From positions 70,424,463 to 70,488,462 of the forward strand of contig CM048554.1 of assembly GCA_026413225.1 (NCBI GenBank): a stretch of 64,000 nt of DNA, written 5' to 3'. The DNA is from Otis tarda. Lineage: Eukaryota > Chordata > Aves > Otidiformes > Otididae. The position numbers and the translations under genes were made by a program. How positions within the stretch are numbered: position 1 is the first letter of the stretch; each line of letters begins with the position of its first letter. Below are positions 1 to 13,006 of the stretch, piece by piece. Under the pieces are notes generated by a model, which ran no database searches, was not told where the DNA came from, and saw only the letters and a program-made list of their open reading frames with translations.

Positions 1-267
1 GGAGAACAGTTCCTCTCATTTTCTGTAAGCAGCTCTAGCATCAGTCTTCTCCTGGAGACATCAGTTTTGTCCAGAGCCATCCCAAGCTTCCAGCAACAGG
101 GGACAACTGTAAAGTGGCTAATGCCAGGTGGTACAAATCCTGTCTGAAGTCAGCTCACCCAGCTAGGGGTGCAGTAAGGAGGAAGGGAAGTTGGTACTGG
201 GCTGAGTTTGCCTGGCAAGCCCAGGTCTGTCGCTGGGGATCTACTGCCTGATCCAGAGCTACCACTT

Positions 268-269
<2 letters not shown>

Positions 270-298
<29 letters not shown>
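270..298. repeat. Poly-T tract, 29 T
   Basis: This is an uninterrupted run of 29 T, the longest homopolymer in the window. On the minus strand it could be read as a poly-A tail, but I see no recognisable retrocopy next to it. Confidence 0.95.
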
Positions 299-3200
299 CA
301 GCTGACAGCAAGCCATTACCTCCAGAGGAAGCAGGCTTTAACATTACTCTTCTCCATCCTAACATTTCATGGCGATGTAGACCGGCCCCTTGTCATTTTG
401 TCCCATGCTTTTGGGGTTGCTCTTTGCACCCACTGACTGTGTGGGAAAGCAGCCAGGAGAGGCCGAGGACAGGGGCAGCGGCATTTCAAACTTGGCCAGT
501 GTAACGGCCAGGAAAAGCAGCCATTTTCACTGTAACTTGTTTTCTAAAGCTGTGAGCAGAAATAACTTCTGGGGATAAAAAGCTGCAGAACTTCTCTTTT
601 TCCTCCTGGATGGAGGACAGAGGGAATCAAGGGAGATAAATCCCTGAGAACGTGGCTTCGAACCGCATCTGTCCCATCTTGCTCTCAAGATGTTGTTCAA
701 TGCCTGTGCTCCCTGCTCACCTGAAACTCTGAACTGCAACACGTTCTAATCTCCTCATTAACAAGAAGAAAAGCCTGTGCTATTCCTGTTTTACACCTGC
801 ACGGCTCGTTTGAAATGGCACTAATGTGGTGATTAATCTAAGCAGAGTGTATTTTAAAGTGGCTCATCTGTTTTCTAACGATAGGCCAGGTCTCTACTTT
901 TTATCACTTATCTGTATCTAACTGCAGCTCATTTAAATTCCCGTGCATAATACTCTCTATACTAGGAAACACATTCTTATCTCCTTTAATGATGTGTAAA
1001 TATCTTCACTTTGTGCCAAGTTATGTCTAATGGTTCAAAGCAAAACTACCTCACCTACGCTGTGGTAAAATCTTCCTTTCCAATAAAACAAAAAATCAAT
1101 AGCATATTTGCCGTCAAATTTATATTAGTAGGGACAGCATGCAAGACAAAGTGAGTTACAGAGCTCTCCAAACTGTAAGTCTATAAACTAATCACAGTTG
1201 ACTCCAGCTGGGTTTGCCCTGTTTCAGACTCATTGGTACTATTTCTATTCCAATAGGTGGTGCTCTGTTTAAACTGAAATAATTTTGAAAATGTATGCTA
1301 ATCTACATGCCTTCCTTGAAATTATTAGCAAATTATTATTCATACAAACTCTTCTGTGCAATCTAAAGGAAATGTTCTTATTTTGAACAATAAAATTAGC
1401 CATTGCTAGAGGACAAGTTGTAGGCAGCTCAATGAGATTTACCCTTATATGCAGAGGGTTTTTGGGGTTTTGTGGTTTTTGTTTGTTTGTTTGTTTGTTT
1501 TGTTGTGTTGTTTTTTTTTTCCCTGCAGTTGTTGTAATCATGTTTTTAAAACCCAGCAACATGGGCTCCCAGGACAGGAACATTCTGTGTCAATGAGGCC
1601 CATCCCTTGTTGTTACTTGCAGCTCTGTCATGCAACCCTTGCACAAATTTATAATTACTAATCCTAAAACAAGTTGTTCCAAAAACCTAGTCCTGCAAGG
1701 GTAAGAAAACTTCTAGTCTCCATCCTAAATTTAGTCATGGCTTGTTCTTCTCTCAGTGGTGTCTATTATGAAACGTCACATTCTGTCCAGGCTTGACCTA
1801 ACAACACAAAACTCTTTTAATCACCTTTTTTATTTTCAGCAGTCTTTGATTATCACTGTACTGATTCTAGTTCAAGTTCATCGTTCTTGAACATAGAGCT
1901 GAACGCTGTATTTCACACCATGCCAGTAGTTTACAAGGGAAGCATGCAAGGTAATACCCTTGTATGTCTTAATATCATGTGTCTTTTTTATAGACCCATC
2001 ACTCTGCAAGTTCATTGTCATCCTGCCATCACCCTGTAGACCCAGATCTTTTCATCTCAGTGCTTGTTTCCAGTTGATGAGCTCCTCGGTTACAGGATAA
2101 ATTCATGGTGGTAGCTCCCACAGCTCGCTCTGTCAAAATTCATTCTGTGGCAATGTCACATCCACAAGTGCTTCCTGTTTGCTTTCCTGGTGTTTCCAAA
2201 ATTAGTGTCCTCAGCAGATTTCATCAGAAAATTTCATGACTACGCTTCTTCCTATTCTGTTAGGGACAAAAATACATTAACGTTCTCCCAGATGCAAACC
2301 CAAGATAATTCCAGCAGTGATTCTTGCAACACAATCTGTCTTTCCGATGAAGGTCTCCGTACATATTATTTATTGTTTGGCCCCTTTTAGCAATTACTCA
2401 GTTACCACTCTTCTTCAAAACTAAAATGTACTTGAATGAATTGAATCACCTGTTAAAACCGGAGTAGAAAGACAGAGGTCCCCAAAGCTCCTGGTGGGCT
2501 ACTTTTTTTGGCGCTTTGAACAATTTTTTTAAACGAATGAAAAAATTCATTACTTCACTGGAGACTTGAACTGTTTTTCCTGGAAGTTGATGAAGGTTTT
2601 GTCACTGATTTCAATTGTAACTTAGAGTCTGATGCTGTCTCCAAGGAAATAAACAACTATACCCAAATGACTAATGTTTCATGAGATTTTCTATGCAGTT
2701 ATGAACACAAAGAACATTTGATACTCAAGTTCTCTTGACTGAAATTAAAAACCTTCAGTTGCTACCCATTTCCATCTCAGAGACAAATAGGTGCCCCTTC
2801 TTCCTTTAATGTTTTGAAAAACAGGCCTGAAGAGACAACCATTTGCAATTAGGTAACTGATTAATCTCTGAAGGTTGTAGAAGGTTTATGTACAGAATCA
2901 AATCCATATTTGTTCTTTCTTTTGTTCCACGTTGTAACAACTGGTGTAGTTTACAATGACTTCAACGTTTCCAACCATAACTGCTTTGGCTTAAAACCTA
3001 CACCCACTTTTATTTATTCAATTTTGTATTAATGGGATGTAATGAATTTTGAAGTAATTAATTAACTTTTGAATTAATTCAATTAATTAACCAAATTGTG
3101 CTTCTACCTCTGAAAATCATATTCTTTATTTTAGGTGTAAAAATGACCAGCAATTTTAGAAGTTAAAAGGTCTGGATAGCCCAAAATAAATTTGATTTCT

Positions 3201-6200
3201 AAACTATTGAACATGCATCTTTTTAAAAGCAAGTACCCGTGGGTATCTCTAAAAACATGAGACAATCAAGTTGCTCTGAAATAGCCTAATACAAGTTCCT
3301 ATTTATGGTTCCAAAATTCCACTTTGAAGATGCCGCCTCACTGAATATCATTTGTCATCGTCATTGAGTGGCCCTGACCTAGTTCATAGTGCCTTTATAT
3401 ATGAAACAGCTGCTCTGCTATTTTGTCTTTGTTTCTGCAAAGACATAACATTTGCTCTTCCATAAGGTACTGGAAAGTTAATCTGTTGTTTGCATAATTT
3501 GGACTCTCCTGAATGTTTCAATGTTGGAAAAAAAGACTTATACCTGTAGTTCTAATAAGAAAAGAAATGGATTTCCATTTTCTTGGCAAAGTGAAAGTTA
3601 TCCAATTGCAACTAAATGAAAAAATAGTAACTGTGTGTATGTGAACACTGAATGTGTACTAAGAAATCTGTGAGCTATAGTGTATTGCACCCGACCGATG
3701 CAGGATGGGAAACTAAAGAGGCTCAGAGGCTTTCAGTCTCATTTCTGTCCATTCACAGTGAATTACCCCAAGGCCTTTCCTCTTTGTGCACACTGAATAA
3801 GCTGATTGCTACAGTATTGCGTGGCATGTCACTATCTCCCTGGAGAAGGAACTGGGAAGCATTTGCCTTCCCTGTACCAGGAGGGGCAAGAGGCCAAGAG
3901 CGCTGCTGGGAAGGGGTGTGCATCTACGGGCACTGCTGAAAGAGCTTCCTCATTTAGTTCTACAAACTTTCAACCCCCAAAGTTTCTTAGGTACCTAACT
4001 CCGCTGAAATAATTGGAAATTAGCAGCTTAAAAAGCTTTAGGTATTGAACCAGTATCTGTAGGAACTCCTGCTAGATTTGAAGACATCCCTATATATATT
4101 CTTGCCAATAGATAGCACTGAAAATACCACATTAGAGTTCTTTTACCTACTACACCTGACACCTGGATCTTCAGTCTCAAGGACAAAAGCTGGCTAAAGC
4201 ACAGGGGTTTTTTTTTTGTATGTGTGTGAAGGGAAAAAACCAGTTTTTTAAATTGTTGTTCATTTGGTTTTCATGTGAGCTCATGAAAAGCTAACCTAAA
4301 GAAAAAAAAAAAAAGAGTTCTCACTGCTAGCTGATTTTCATAGAGCAAAAGCAGGAAGCTCCCGAGGGTCCACAAGCTGAGGCAGAAAGGTTCTTCACCC
4401 AGCTGTGGATGTTATCATTTGCAATGCACATTAGGTTTCCAGCATGTGACACCACCTGGTCCTACCCTGATTGCATCATTGCTGGTGTAGGGAATGGGAA
4501 GGAGACTGTTCACAAACCACCATTCCAGAAGAAAGTTGTCAGCATTCCCAAAATGTGTTTATGAGCATTAATAGAATTAACTTTAATGAATCACTAGCCA
4601 GAATTGTGTGAGTAAAAGGGTGAGGCTTTGAGAGATCCTGGCAGTCAGATGAATCAGAAGTTGGCTTCATCTAGCCTTTTTATTTCCATAAACATGAAAG
4701 AAATGGCAGTGCAATTATTCCTACACAGTCCTTTGGACTAGTTAAATTCCGGGTGCCGAAAACCCCCAAATCAGGGCCAAGTTCTGGCAGATGCCCATGT
4801 GGAGCCATAAAGCACTCCTACATAAGTCTGTGCCTAAGCAGACAAAACCACTATCAGCTTACTCCTGTGCCTTGCATATCCACTCTGCATTGTGTTCTTT
4901 CTCACAGTCTTCACCACTCATCAAGGGTGGCACAAACTAGCTGGAATAACTGGAATGGATAAATACCATCCAGCTTGCTGGGACAAGTAAAAGCTCATGC
5001 CTCCCAAGAAGGGCTGCAGGGAACTGGAATGGGAGCTTCCTCCAGATCTGAAAAGAGCATTTCCAGAGACAATATCCACAGAGAGCCTCACATATTAATA
5101 AGTAACACATTTAAGATAGTTGTGGTCAGATTTTTTACTTCATTTTTAACAATATGGTCTGTTTTATCCACGCAGAGGAAGGAAATAACAATGAAAGGAT
5201 GATCTGAACTTTATTTTCACTTGAAATTTCTTTAGGTTTCTTGTACATTACATAGATCTCAGACAATACCATCAATGCTTTGCTCTAGTAAGGCGTTAGT
5301 TAAGGGACATTAATGATAAGTTTCATGTTTTTGTGATTTATCACACACACATGCATGTTTTAGCATTGCTGCGTATTTATTCTGGTTTTGCTTGGTTTTT
5401 CAGTGGTTGATGTTACAACATATTTTTAACCGTCTCCATGTGTATAGTTCTCATACACTGTGTACTCATCTACAGCTGGCTTTAATTAAGGTAGCTTCAA
5501 TATAGGAAGCAACAGACTGCTGGCAGAACAAGTAGCTCCACTCAAATTAACCTACCATGTCAAGGAAGGGCAGGGGAAAAATAAAATCTTCCCCAACATC
5601 TTTCATTTATCAGCTGAAACTAAGACATAGGCATCAGAGAAATATACACATCTGAAATTGTACAATTATGTGGTGTAGGGTCAGTATCTGATAGGGATTT
5701 AAGTCACACCTTGGCCATATACCTTTCCTCCACCGAGGGTGAATTTTGTTTGCATAAAACACAGGAAAGATTAAGCATACCGAGTGGTGTAATAATGATG
5801 TGCTGGCAAAGCTGGCAACTGTTTGTGGGTTTTAGAGCCTCTTTCTCGGTTTAATAATAAATATATCTCCCTGGAATATAACATAGAGCATATAGAACGC
5901 TGTTTTAAATGCAGACTGAAATAAAAAAAAAATCGAGAAAAAAACGAACTAACTTCTGTCGTTGCCATGTGTAGTATATGCATCTTTGCATCTCTGTGAC
6001 AGATCAGTTATAAGGAATAATAATTAAGCAGACGATTATGGACATATAGCTTAAAGTGACAGTGGCAATGCTAAAGCAAGTTGGTTTCATTTAATGATAT
6101 AATCATCACTCTTCTGTCATTATAGTGATTGTGACATGCAGTAAACAAAACTAAAAAAGTCAAGTTTAAAGTGCTTGTGGGAAAAAGGTATGATCAGTGT

Positions 6201-7019
6201 TGTGAAAGAACTTTTACTGGGTTTTCTGACACCTTTTTTTTTCTTGGAAAAATAGTCAAGAAACTGAATAAAAGTCTCCAAACTAATTCTATGTATGTCT
6301 GTTATTCCAAATAAGGGTACTATTATTTATGTGGGCCTCATAAATTTTGACCATTTGAATAAATGTGATTTTAAAAGTCACAATATGTAAACCTTCGTCT
6401 CAAAGATGGGAACTGGTTGGAGATTCTTTAATATACAGTTTCTTACAGAAATGGAATATTTTTGTTTGGAAAATAATTAATCATATGTCAACTAAAGTAA
6501 CTTTGTTTTGCCATAGGTTCCCCATAGGAAGTTACATTGACATAGCTGTAGTGGTTTATTATACTGCTACTATTCTACCAGTCTACTTGCATATGTAGGC
6601 AAACAATAGGAAGATTGCTAAGCTGCTTTAAAATTAATTCAAAGCTGAGTGACTTTCCATCAAGATTTGGTAAGTGTGAGCTATGAGACTTATAGCACAT
6701 AGTACTCTAAATAAGCAAGACCTAGGTCTGAAACTATCCTATTTCTGGATCCTAACATGTCTGTTTCTTTAGGTTCCTAATAGCCTGTTGGATTCGTGGA
6801 TTTCTTTCAAATGCTGGCTGTTTGAGATTGAATTGTCAAAGGACTTGCTGCATATCACATCAGGTCCTCTTGCCATCATCAGTTATTCAAATCTGAAGTA
6901 CCTCTAGGAAAATGTTCTTTAAATAGCCTATAGTATATGGAAAACTGGAATTTACCAGGAGAATGAGAACTTGCAATTAAAAAAAAAAAATTGAAGAAAA
7001 AAAAAAACCCAACGACAAA
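299..7019. other. Unique AT-rich non-coding DNA
   Basis: No supported gene. Reading frames are short and show no recognisable domains. The stretch contains the (GTTT)n tract at 1458-1520 and a cluster of TTAATTAA / GAATTAATTC palindromes at about 3048-3095. The rest looks like ordinary intergenic or intronic sequence. Confidence 0.6.
1458..1520. repeat. (GTTT)n and T-rich low-complexity tract
   Basis: Five perfect GTTT units (1481-1500) are embedded in a G/T-only stretch that ends in a run of ten T followed by ccctgcag. This resembles a polypyrimidine tract and AG by chance composition. Confidence 0.9.
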
Positions 7020-7770
7020 GCTCAGCGATGCTGGACAATTATTATCTCCTCCTTTCCAGAGACCAGACACCAGTTGACATCCATCTCTTCAGTGACCCTC
7101 CTCTTCCCGAATGTACGGTAGGATATGTCGAGTCGGAGGCATACAGAGAACTGCATGGTGAGGACAGGTGTGGTTTATCACCTTGGCATACTACCGTGCT
7201 AATGCAGTTGCGGGACACAAGGCTTGGTCTCACATTAGTGCAGCTGGTCCTCTTTCAGTTGTCTTAAAGCCAGGGCAGAGCGCAAGGTGCCCTGGGGAGG
7301 AAGGGCAGGCTTGGTCCTCATCTTGTCCTTGGCTGTCTGCTGGTGATATGGTTAACAGGAGAAGGGGTGATCCTGGTCAAACTCCCTTTGGTGAAATCCT
7401 GTTTCTCTGACAGGGCTGTAGCAGGGAAAGGCAAGATGGGTCTCCTCAGCCCTTGGTGACATCCTGTAGGCAGAGTGCTGGTAAATTGGCTGTGGGGGAA
7501 ACCTGGGAAGCTCCTGGGAATCAGAACCACTGACTGGACTCCTCCTGAAGTGGGATGCTTCTCTTGCAGCTCTGGCAGTTAGAAATGAGGGGAAAATGGA
7601 GATCTCTAAATAGGCAAAGGGTGTCCCACTCTGGGAAGCATCTGGCCTGGCTACAGCTCTGCACCCACGACACAGTGGGAAGCTACAGCAGTGCGCTGCC
7701 ATGCCATTCATAGAACCCAAGCCAGCAGATCCAGTCTGTGCTGAGCCCCAAAGCTCTGTCCCATCTCTTT
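7020..7770. other. Locally GC-richer non-coding block
   Basis: Base composition rises relative to both sides, and overlapping short reading frames appear on both strands, as expected where stop codons are rarer. I see no domain, splice pattern or repeat family here. It could be an unrecognised old repeat or a regulatory block; the sequence alone does not say. Confidence 0.4.
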
Positions 7771-10700
7771 CAGGGCTTATCTCATGGTGAAAGCACGGTA
7801 TGACTTCTCAGATGAAACACTCTCTTTGTATTCTTCTCTACAAATGGAGACCAGTATATGTCATACAGGTTATTAAGCAAACATAAGATTTATACCAGAG
7901 TGGGAACTGGACTTCATCCTCAGTGAGCTAAAGGAGAGTGAAAAAAAACATTTAATAACTGTCAAGCACTAAGCAATCTTTTTCCTTTAAATGTCAATTT
8001 TTTTCACTTTTCTGACAGTTTCAGATAAAAGTATTTGCATAAGAAGTTCAAAATGTTAATGCCACTGTGTCATTAAGGGTTTGGATAGCTCTAATTACAA
8101 GAATAATTCCAGTACTTAATAGTTTGCAATGAAAGGATATCAAGAACAAATGAATTTCTAAAACTAAAGTTTTGCATACTTTCAAATGTGGATTAATGCA
8201 AAATGCTGTAAGTGAAATTAATGTTGAGAAACCAACTGAAAAGAGTATACAAAGCTCTACAGCTTTCAAACACTGCAGCTGAAATAAAAATCAACACGTA
8301 CAAGATTGTATAAATGATTTTTAATATAAGTTTTACAGCTGAGTGCTTTCAATACGCTAGGGCTGCAGAGCCAGTCTGCATATAAAACATGTTGGATATT
8401 CCAGTACTGCATGTCAGTTCATAATTAAGTACAGTAATTGTGTCAGCTATAGGAACAGGGTACCCTTTTTCTTCTGGAGGGTCAGATGAATCACAGGAGT
8501 AATAGCTTCATTGTTTGCGGTTTGAACTTTCAGAGTCAAATCCTGAACCACTGAGATCAGAAGAAGCCTTGTGTATATCTTAGAGAGAGCTAAACGTCAG
8601 AAAGATTAGGGAAAAAAAAAAGATACCTGCAATCCTTATTTTCTCTCCTGTGCGTTATAGTTTTTTTTGTTTAAAGTTACATTGCTGTCACAAAACCAAT
8701 GTCTGGCATATAGGAATATGCTTCTATTATTCTTAGGCATCTTTCCTGCAGATTGCAAAAATTTGGTTTTGTTTTCTCTACGTGCCTCGGCGCTTCTGGT
8801 TCCATCTGGAAGCGGACATCAAAGCGCTGCAGTCCCACAAGCAAGCTAGCATTTCTCTCTTGAACTGAACCAGGAAAGCACTGAAAGGCTTACAAAGAGG
8901 CATGCCGTCGCAGGCCCGCATCCAGAGCGGCGCAGAAATCCATCGCTCCGGCTTACTTCAAGGGGCACAGGATCACGTTTTTGAAGACTGATATTTAGGT
9001 ACGCTGCACAAACCTACCTGGACAGCTCGTGGCCTGGTTTTATACCTTATAAAACATGTGTTTGAGAAGGAAGGGCCCCTTTTCAAGCACAGTATTAGAG
9101 TAATCAGACAGAAAGCAGAGGAGAAGCTCATTCAAGTTAACTGGCAACATGCTGTGCACATTATGAGACCTCACTTTCAGTAGACTCATAAATTCCACAG
9201 TATTATGAATGGGGCTGTGTTGAAGAACAAAGCAAAATGGGCTGCCTTTAAACATGATTCCCTTCCTGCGCTTCCCTTCTCCAAAGGTTGGTAACTTCTG
9301 AATTAGAGTAATTACTACAGCTTCTGGTTTGCACCGATTAGTCTCCTTCCTGCTTTAATGTACACGGTATTGAAAAAATCAGGCCAGAAACAGAGAGATT
9401 CTCTCCCACATCATCCTGAGTGTCTGCATACATATATGTCTAGCTAGAGATGTATATTTGTCTTTATAGAAGGGACCAAACATGAACATCCCTTTGATGT
9501 TTTTCATGAACTCCTCAGAAAATATTTTAAAGATGGACTTAGCTGAACTTCCACATTATTTTGTGCTTAGGAATACAGACTACATACAGCCACCATTACA
9601 GTCGTTCAAAATGATCCCTTTTTAGAGGTATAAAGAAACATAAAATATAAGGGTACACAATTATATTTTAAAAGTGAAACAGTAATTTACCTAATCAGAT
9701 AATTTCAATTCCTTTGCTACAGATGCAAAGATAAAAGGCAGAAAGTTTCATCTGATAGGGAAAGGCAGAACTGCATGAAAAAGAGCTTTTTAGTTCCCTT
9801 AGGGTTCGGATTAAAGTTGTAACTGTGAGCTGAATTTACAGCTTGCTGCTGCCAAAAGGGGGAAGTCTTGCTCTCTGCACTTCCCTCGCCTCCCTCCCTT
9901 CTCCTTCCTTTCCTCAGCCACCAGCCAGCCACCCCTGCGGCCAGCGCTGGCATCCCTCTGCCCAGGAGAGAGGCCAACAATCCTTGGCCAAAAAAATCGT
10001 CTTGTTTTTCTTTTGGGAAGGTGAGGGGACTGTTTTTCTTTTTTTTTTTTTTTTTTTCCCCTCATTTTAGTGAGTCAAATGAGCTTCCTGGGCAGGCAGA
10101 CAAGTGGTAGAGCTGGCTGCTGGGGAGAGGGGAGCGGGGAAGATGAGGATGAAGAGAATAGATGGATACCAGGGGGAGCAGGGTCTCCTCCCTTTCTGTG
10201 GTGCAGAACCATGACTTCAGCTCTGGCCGTTTTAAGAAATCATGACCTTACAACAAAAAGGGATTAGAACAAACAGTTTCGTTTTGCTGTATCAAAATCC
10301 CAATTTTTTCTTATATATGGTTTTTGCACCAAGTCAAATTATTAAAGAAAGTTAAATCTCTCAAAATATTTCCTTTTACATGAAACAGACGTATTTGTTC
10401 TCAAATGATTTTTAGGTCTTTGTTTTTGAATTAAATGAATACAGAGTTTCAGACGAAATGTCATCTAGAACCTTGACACAGGAACACTTGTTTCAAGACT
10501 GTCAAAATAAAAGATTTTCCCTTAAATTTCACTTAAAAGAGTTTGGCTGATGTACAAATTCAGGAACTCAGATGACCTGCCTGAATTTTTTTTGTGCCCC
10601 CAAATAAAAATTACTTGAAAAATGTAACTGAGATCAAACACATCGTCAGGCATGTGCACATGTGAGGCTGCAAATACTCACATGTGGGGACATGCAGGGG

Positions 10701-12320
10701 CTTTTGGGATCTTTTCAACATTTACCTCCCTCTCCTCTTTTGTTCTCTCTCCTGTGATTCATTTGAAGCTGACTCTGGTTCCTGGATGAGTGTTAGCTGA
10801 TGAAGTCCAACTAAGAGCTAGTCTTTTTCCAGATAAAACAGAAATTAAGTACCTGCTGACCTTGATTGTCTGGATAAATCAGAAATTACTCCACTGAAAT
10901 TGGTCAGTTGAACGATTTCGCTTTCCTGACTCTTCTCTGCAGTCTGGTAATGCTTGGACAACCTGACCAGGACCAATCCCTCTCTGTACTGGACGTGGTA
11001 CAAGCATGTAATGACGGGCATGCCAACTCATGACTGATTTTTTGTGAATTTTGGCTGCGTGCAGTGGATGTCTGCACTCCAAAAAATTGGATTAACAAAA
11101 AAAAAAGCTAATCCCATCCCCAGACTTACCTGTAGCCTAATACAAAAATACAAAACTGATCTGTCTGAAGGGATTCTCAGTGGGGCGTGTTAGATTAACT
11201 TCAAATTGGTGTTTGCCTGAAACCTTCTGGCCTTGAGCTCTGGCACAGAGAAACTGTACCCTGCAGCTGGGCTGTACCCTGCCATCAGACAGGGTCTTTG
11301 TAAAGGTCTTGGGGTTGAGGGGGAAGGAAGCAAGTGCAGACATGGGACTAAAACCATTTTTACATTGTTTTGAAAGAGAAGTGAGGCGATTATTAAGTTT
11401 TCCATGAGTCATCTGGCATTACTAACTTATAAAATTGTGTATAGCACTTTGGTCTTCAGTTTACCCCTTCTTACTCTTCCACACCAAATTTTCTGTTCCC
11501 AGGCAAGGTGGGCCATTTTACTCAAAAAGGGGCACTACCAATAAATGGAGTCCCCCAAGCCCTGTGTCCCTCCCTGGCAGCTTTTTCTCATGGAAGGCTT
11601 GGCTGAGATTTCACGCCGTGAGATGAAGGATTACAGGTTTCCCTCGCAGCAATGGTGTAGCTCAGGGTTCACAAATGGCGTCTGGCCTCACAGAAGGCAG
11701 AGAGCTACCTAATATAGAGCAAATCTCCACCACTGTTGGTGGTGGTGGCTCCTGCCAGTGCTGCTGTGACAGTGACAGCACCAGGCAGAAGCACTGTGTG
11801 TACCTGCACTTTTCTCCACTGTTACTGATGAAGGGCCTTTTGTGGCTCAGCTATTTTCCTTAGCTTAGACACCTCCAGGATCTCTCCCGTTCTCTTTTTC
11901 TCTGAAGTTCCCTCCCTCTCTCTCTCCTGGCTGGTTGTTCGTAAATTGGAGTATTGCTAGTATTTGTCTTGCAAACATGCAATCTCCCAGCCACGAACTA
12001 TGCCATCTCCTTTTCCTGCTTGCAGGCTATGAATATCTTTTTCTATCCCACTCTCAGACCAGACTTTTACAGTTAATGAGCCGGTATGGGCGGCCCCAGC
12101 TTCTGCTCTCAAAGATGCAGAGCCTCACAGGGTAGAAACCTCCAGCATTTTCTCCAAAGAAGTTTCTAGCTTCTTCCTAATCCCAGCCTGCTAAGGATAA
12201 TGCCCAAGGGCCCTGGTAACCACCTTCCTTATCTTCTTAGATCCCACAGCTAGGAAAAAGATAGGAGAGTACTGTAAACACAGTGAGACAGGGAATTGCA
12301 GTGCTTTTATTCAGTCTAAA
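7771..12320. other. Unique non-coding DNA with a CpG-richer patch
   Basis: No supported gene. About a dozen CpG dinucleotides cluster between roughly 8780 and 8990, in contrast to CpG-poor flanks. A pyrimidine-rich stretch and a 19-T run lie at 9.89-10.06 kb. A minus-strand segment at 11130-11307 has good splice-site matches on both sides but no long reading frame across its whole length. Confidence 0.5.
10039..10057. repeat. Poly-T tract, 19 T
   Basis: A run of 19 T ends in CCCC. It lies at the edge of a pyrimidine-rich segment (about 9888-9920). Confidence 0.95.
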
Positions 12321-12710
12321 TAGAATCATAGAACAGAATCACAGAATAGTTTGAGTTGGAAGGGACGTTTAAAGGCCATCTAGGCCAACGCCCCTGCAAA
12401 GAGCAGGGACATCTCCAACTAGATCAGGTTGCTCAGAGCCTCATCCAGCCTGACCTTGAATGTTTCCAGGGATGGGGCATCCACCACCTCTCTGGGCAAC
12501 CTGTTCCAGTGTTTCACCACCCTCATTGTAAAAAATTTTTTCCTAATATCTAATCTGAATCTACCTCCCTCTATTTAAAAATCATTACCCCTCATCCTGT
12601 CACAACAGGCCCTGCTAAAGAGGGCCATCTTTCTTATAAGCCTCCTTTAGGTACTGGAAGACTGCTATAAGATCTCCCCAAAGCCTTCTCTCCTCCAGGC
12701 TGAATACATC
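12321..12710 (-). mobile_element. CR1 LINE, 5'-truncated 3' end
   Basis: This is a non-LTR retrotransposon fragment lying on the minus strand. Its left edge holds the reverse complement of the CR1 terminal octamers (tagaatcatagaacagaatc). It is followed by CR1 3' landmarks in antisense: ttggaagggacgttt, gaccttgaatgtttccaggg, gggcaacctgttccagtg and ctttaggtactggaagactg. Homology fades after ctccaggctgaata near 12710, so only about 390 bp of the 3' UTR and extreme ORF2 end remain. That is the usual 5' truncation of avian CR1. It has no intact coding capacity. Family assignment rests on remembered CR1 consensus, not on a database search; the class call is secure and the subfamily is not called. 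Confidence 0.95.
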
Positions 12711-13001
12711 CAGATGAGGCTGTGCAGAGCTTGCACACCAGCAGGACCTTTAGTCCAGTCTGTCAATTCACAGATGATAAGTAAAGGAACAGTGTTGCTG
12801 AGGTGCTTATGGCCTAAGTATATAGAAGAGGATTAAGATCTGTACAAAAAAAGTCGTATTCTGCATTACAGCAACAGATATAATTGGAAAGAAGTTTTTC
12901 TTAAATGTCTTTTGATGGTATTGGTCTCCTTGAATGAAGGGGATTGTACATTGCTGTGGGTATGTGGCTGACAGTAGTAACCAGCTGCTGTCTCTGTATG
13001 A

Positions 13002-13006
13002 GCTGG
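13002..13006. repeat. Left target-site duplication of the solo LTR
   Basis: The sequence GCTGG immediately precedes the LTR's TG and is repeated exactly after its terminal CA. Together the two copies define both LTR boundaries to the base. Confidence 0.85.

Noticed and set aside
208..504. Short reading frames on both strands over the 29-T tract at the start of the window
   Set aside because: Their runs of phenylalanine or lysine come straight from the homopolymer, and no domain or splice context supports them.
7318..7720. Minus-strand reading frames of 70 and 122 codons in the GC-richer block
   Set aside because: Overlapping open frames on both strands are expected where GC is higher. The sequence has no recognisable domain, signal peptide or repeat pattern.
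12356..12553. Plus-strand reading frames at 12.36-12.55 kb and 25.28-25.60 kb with similar proteins
   Set aside because: They are antisense readings of the two CR1 3' ends and are similar only because the elements are related. Not genes.
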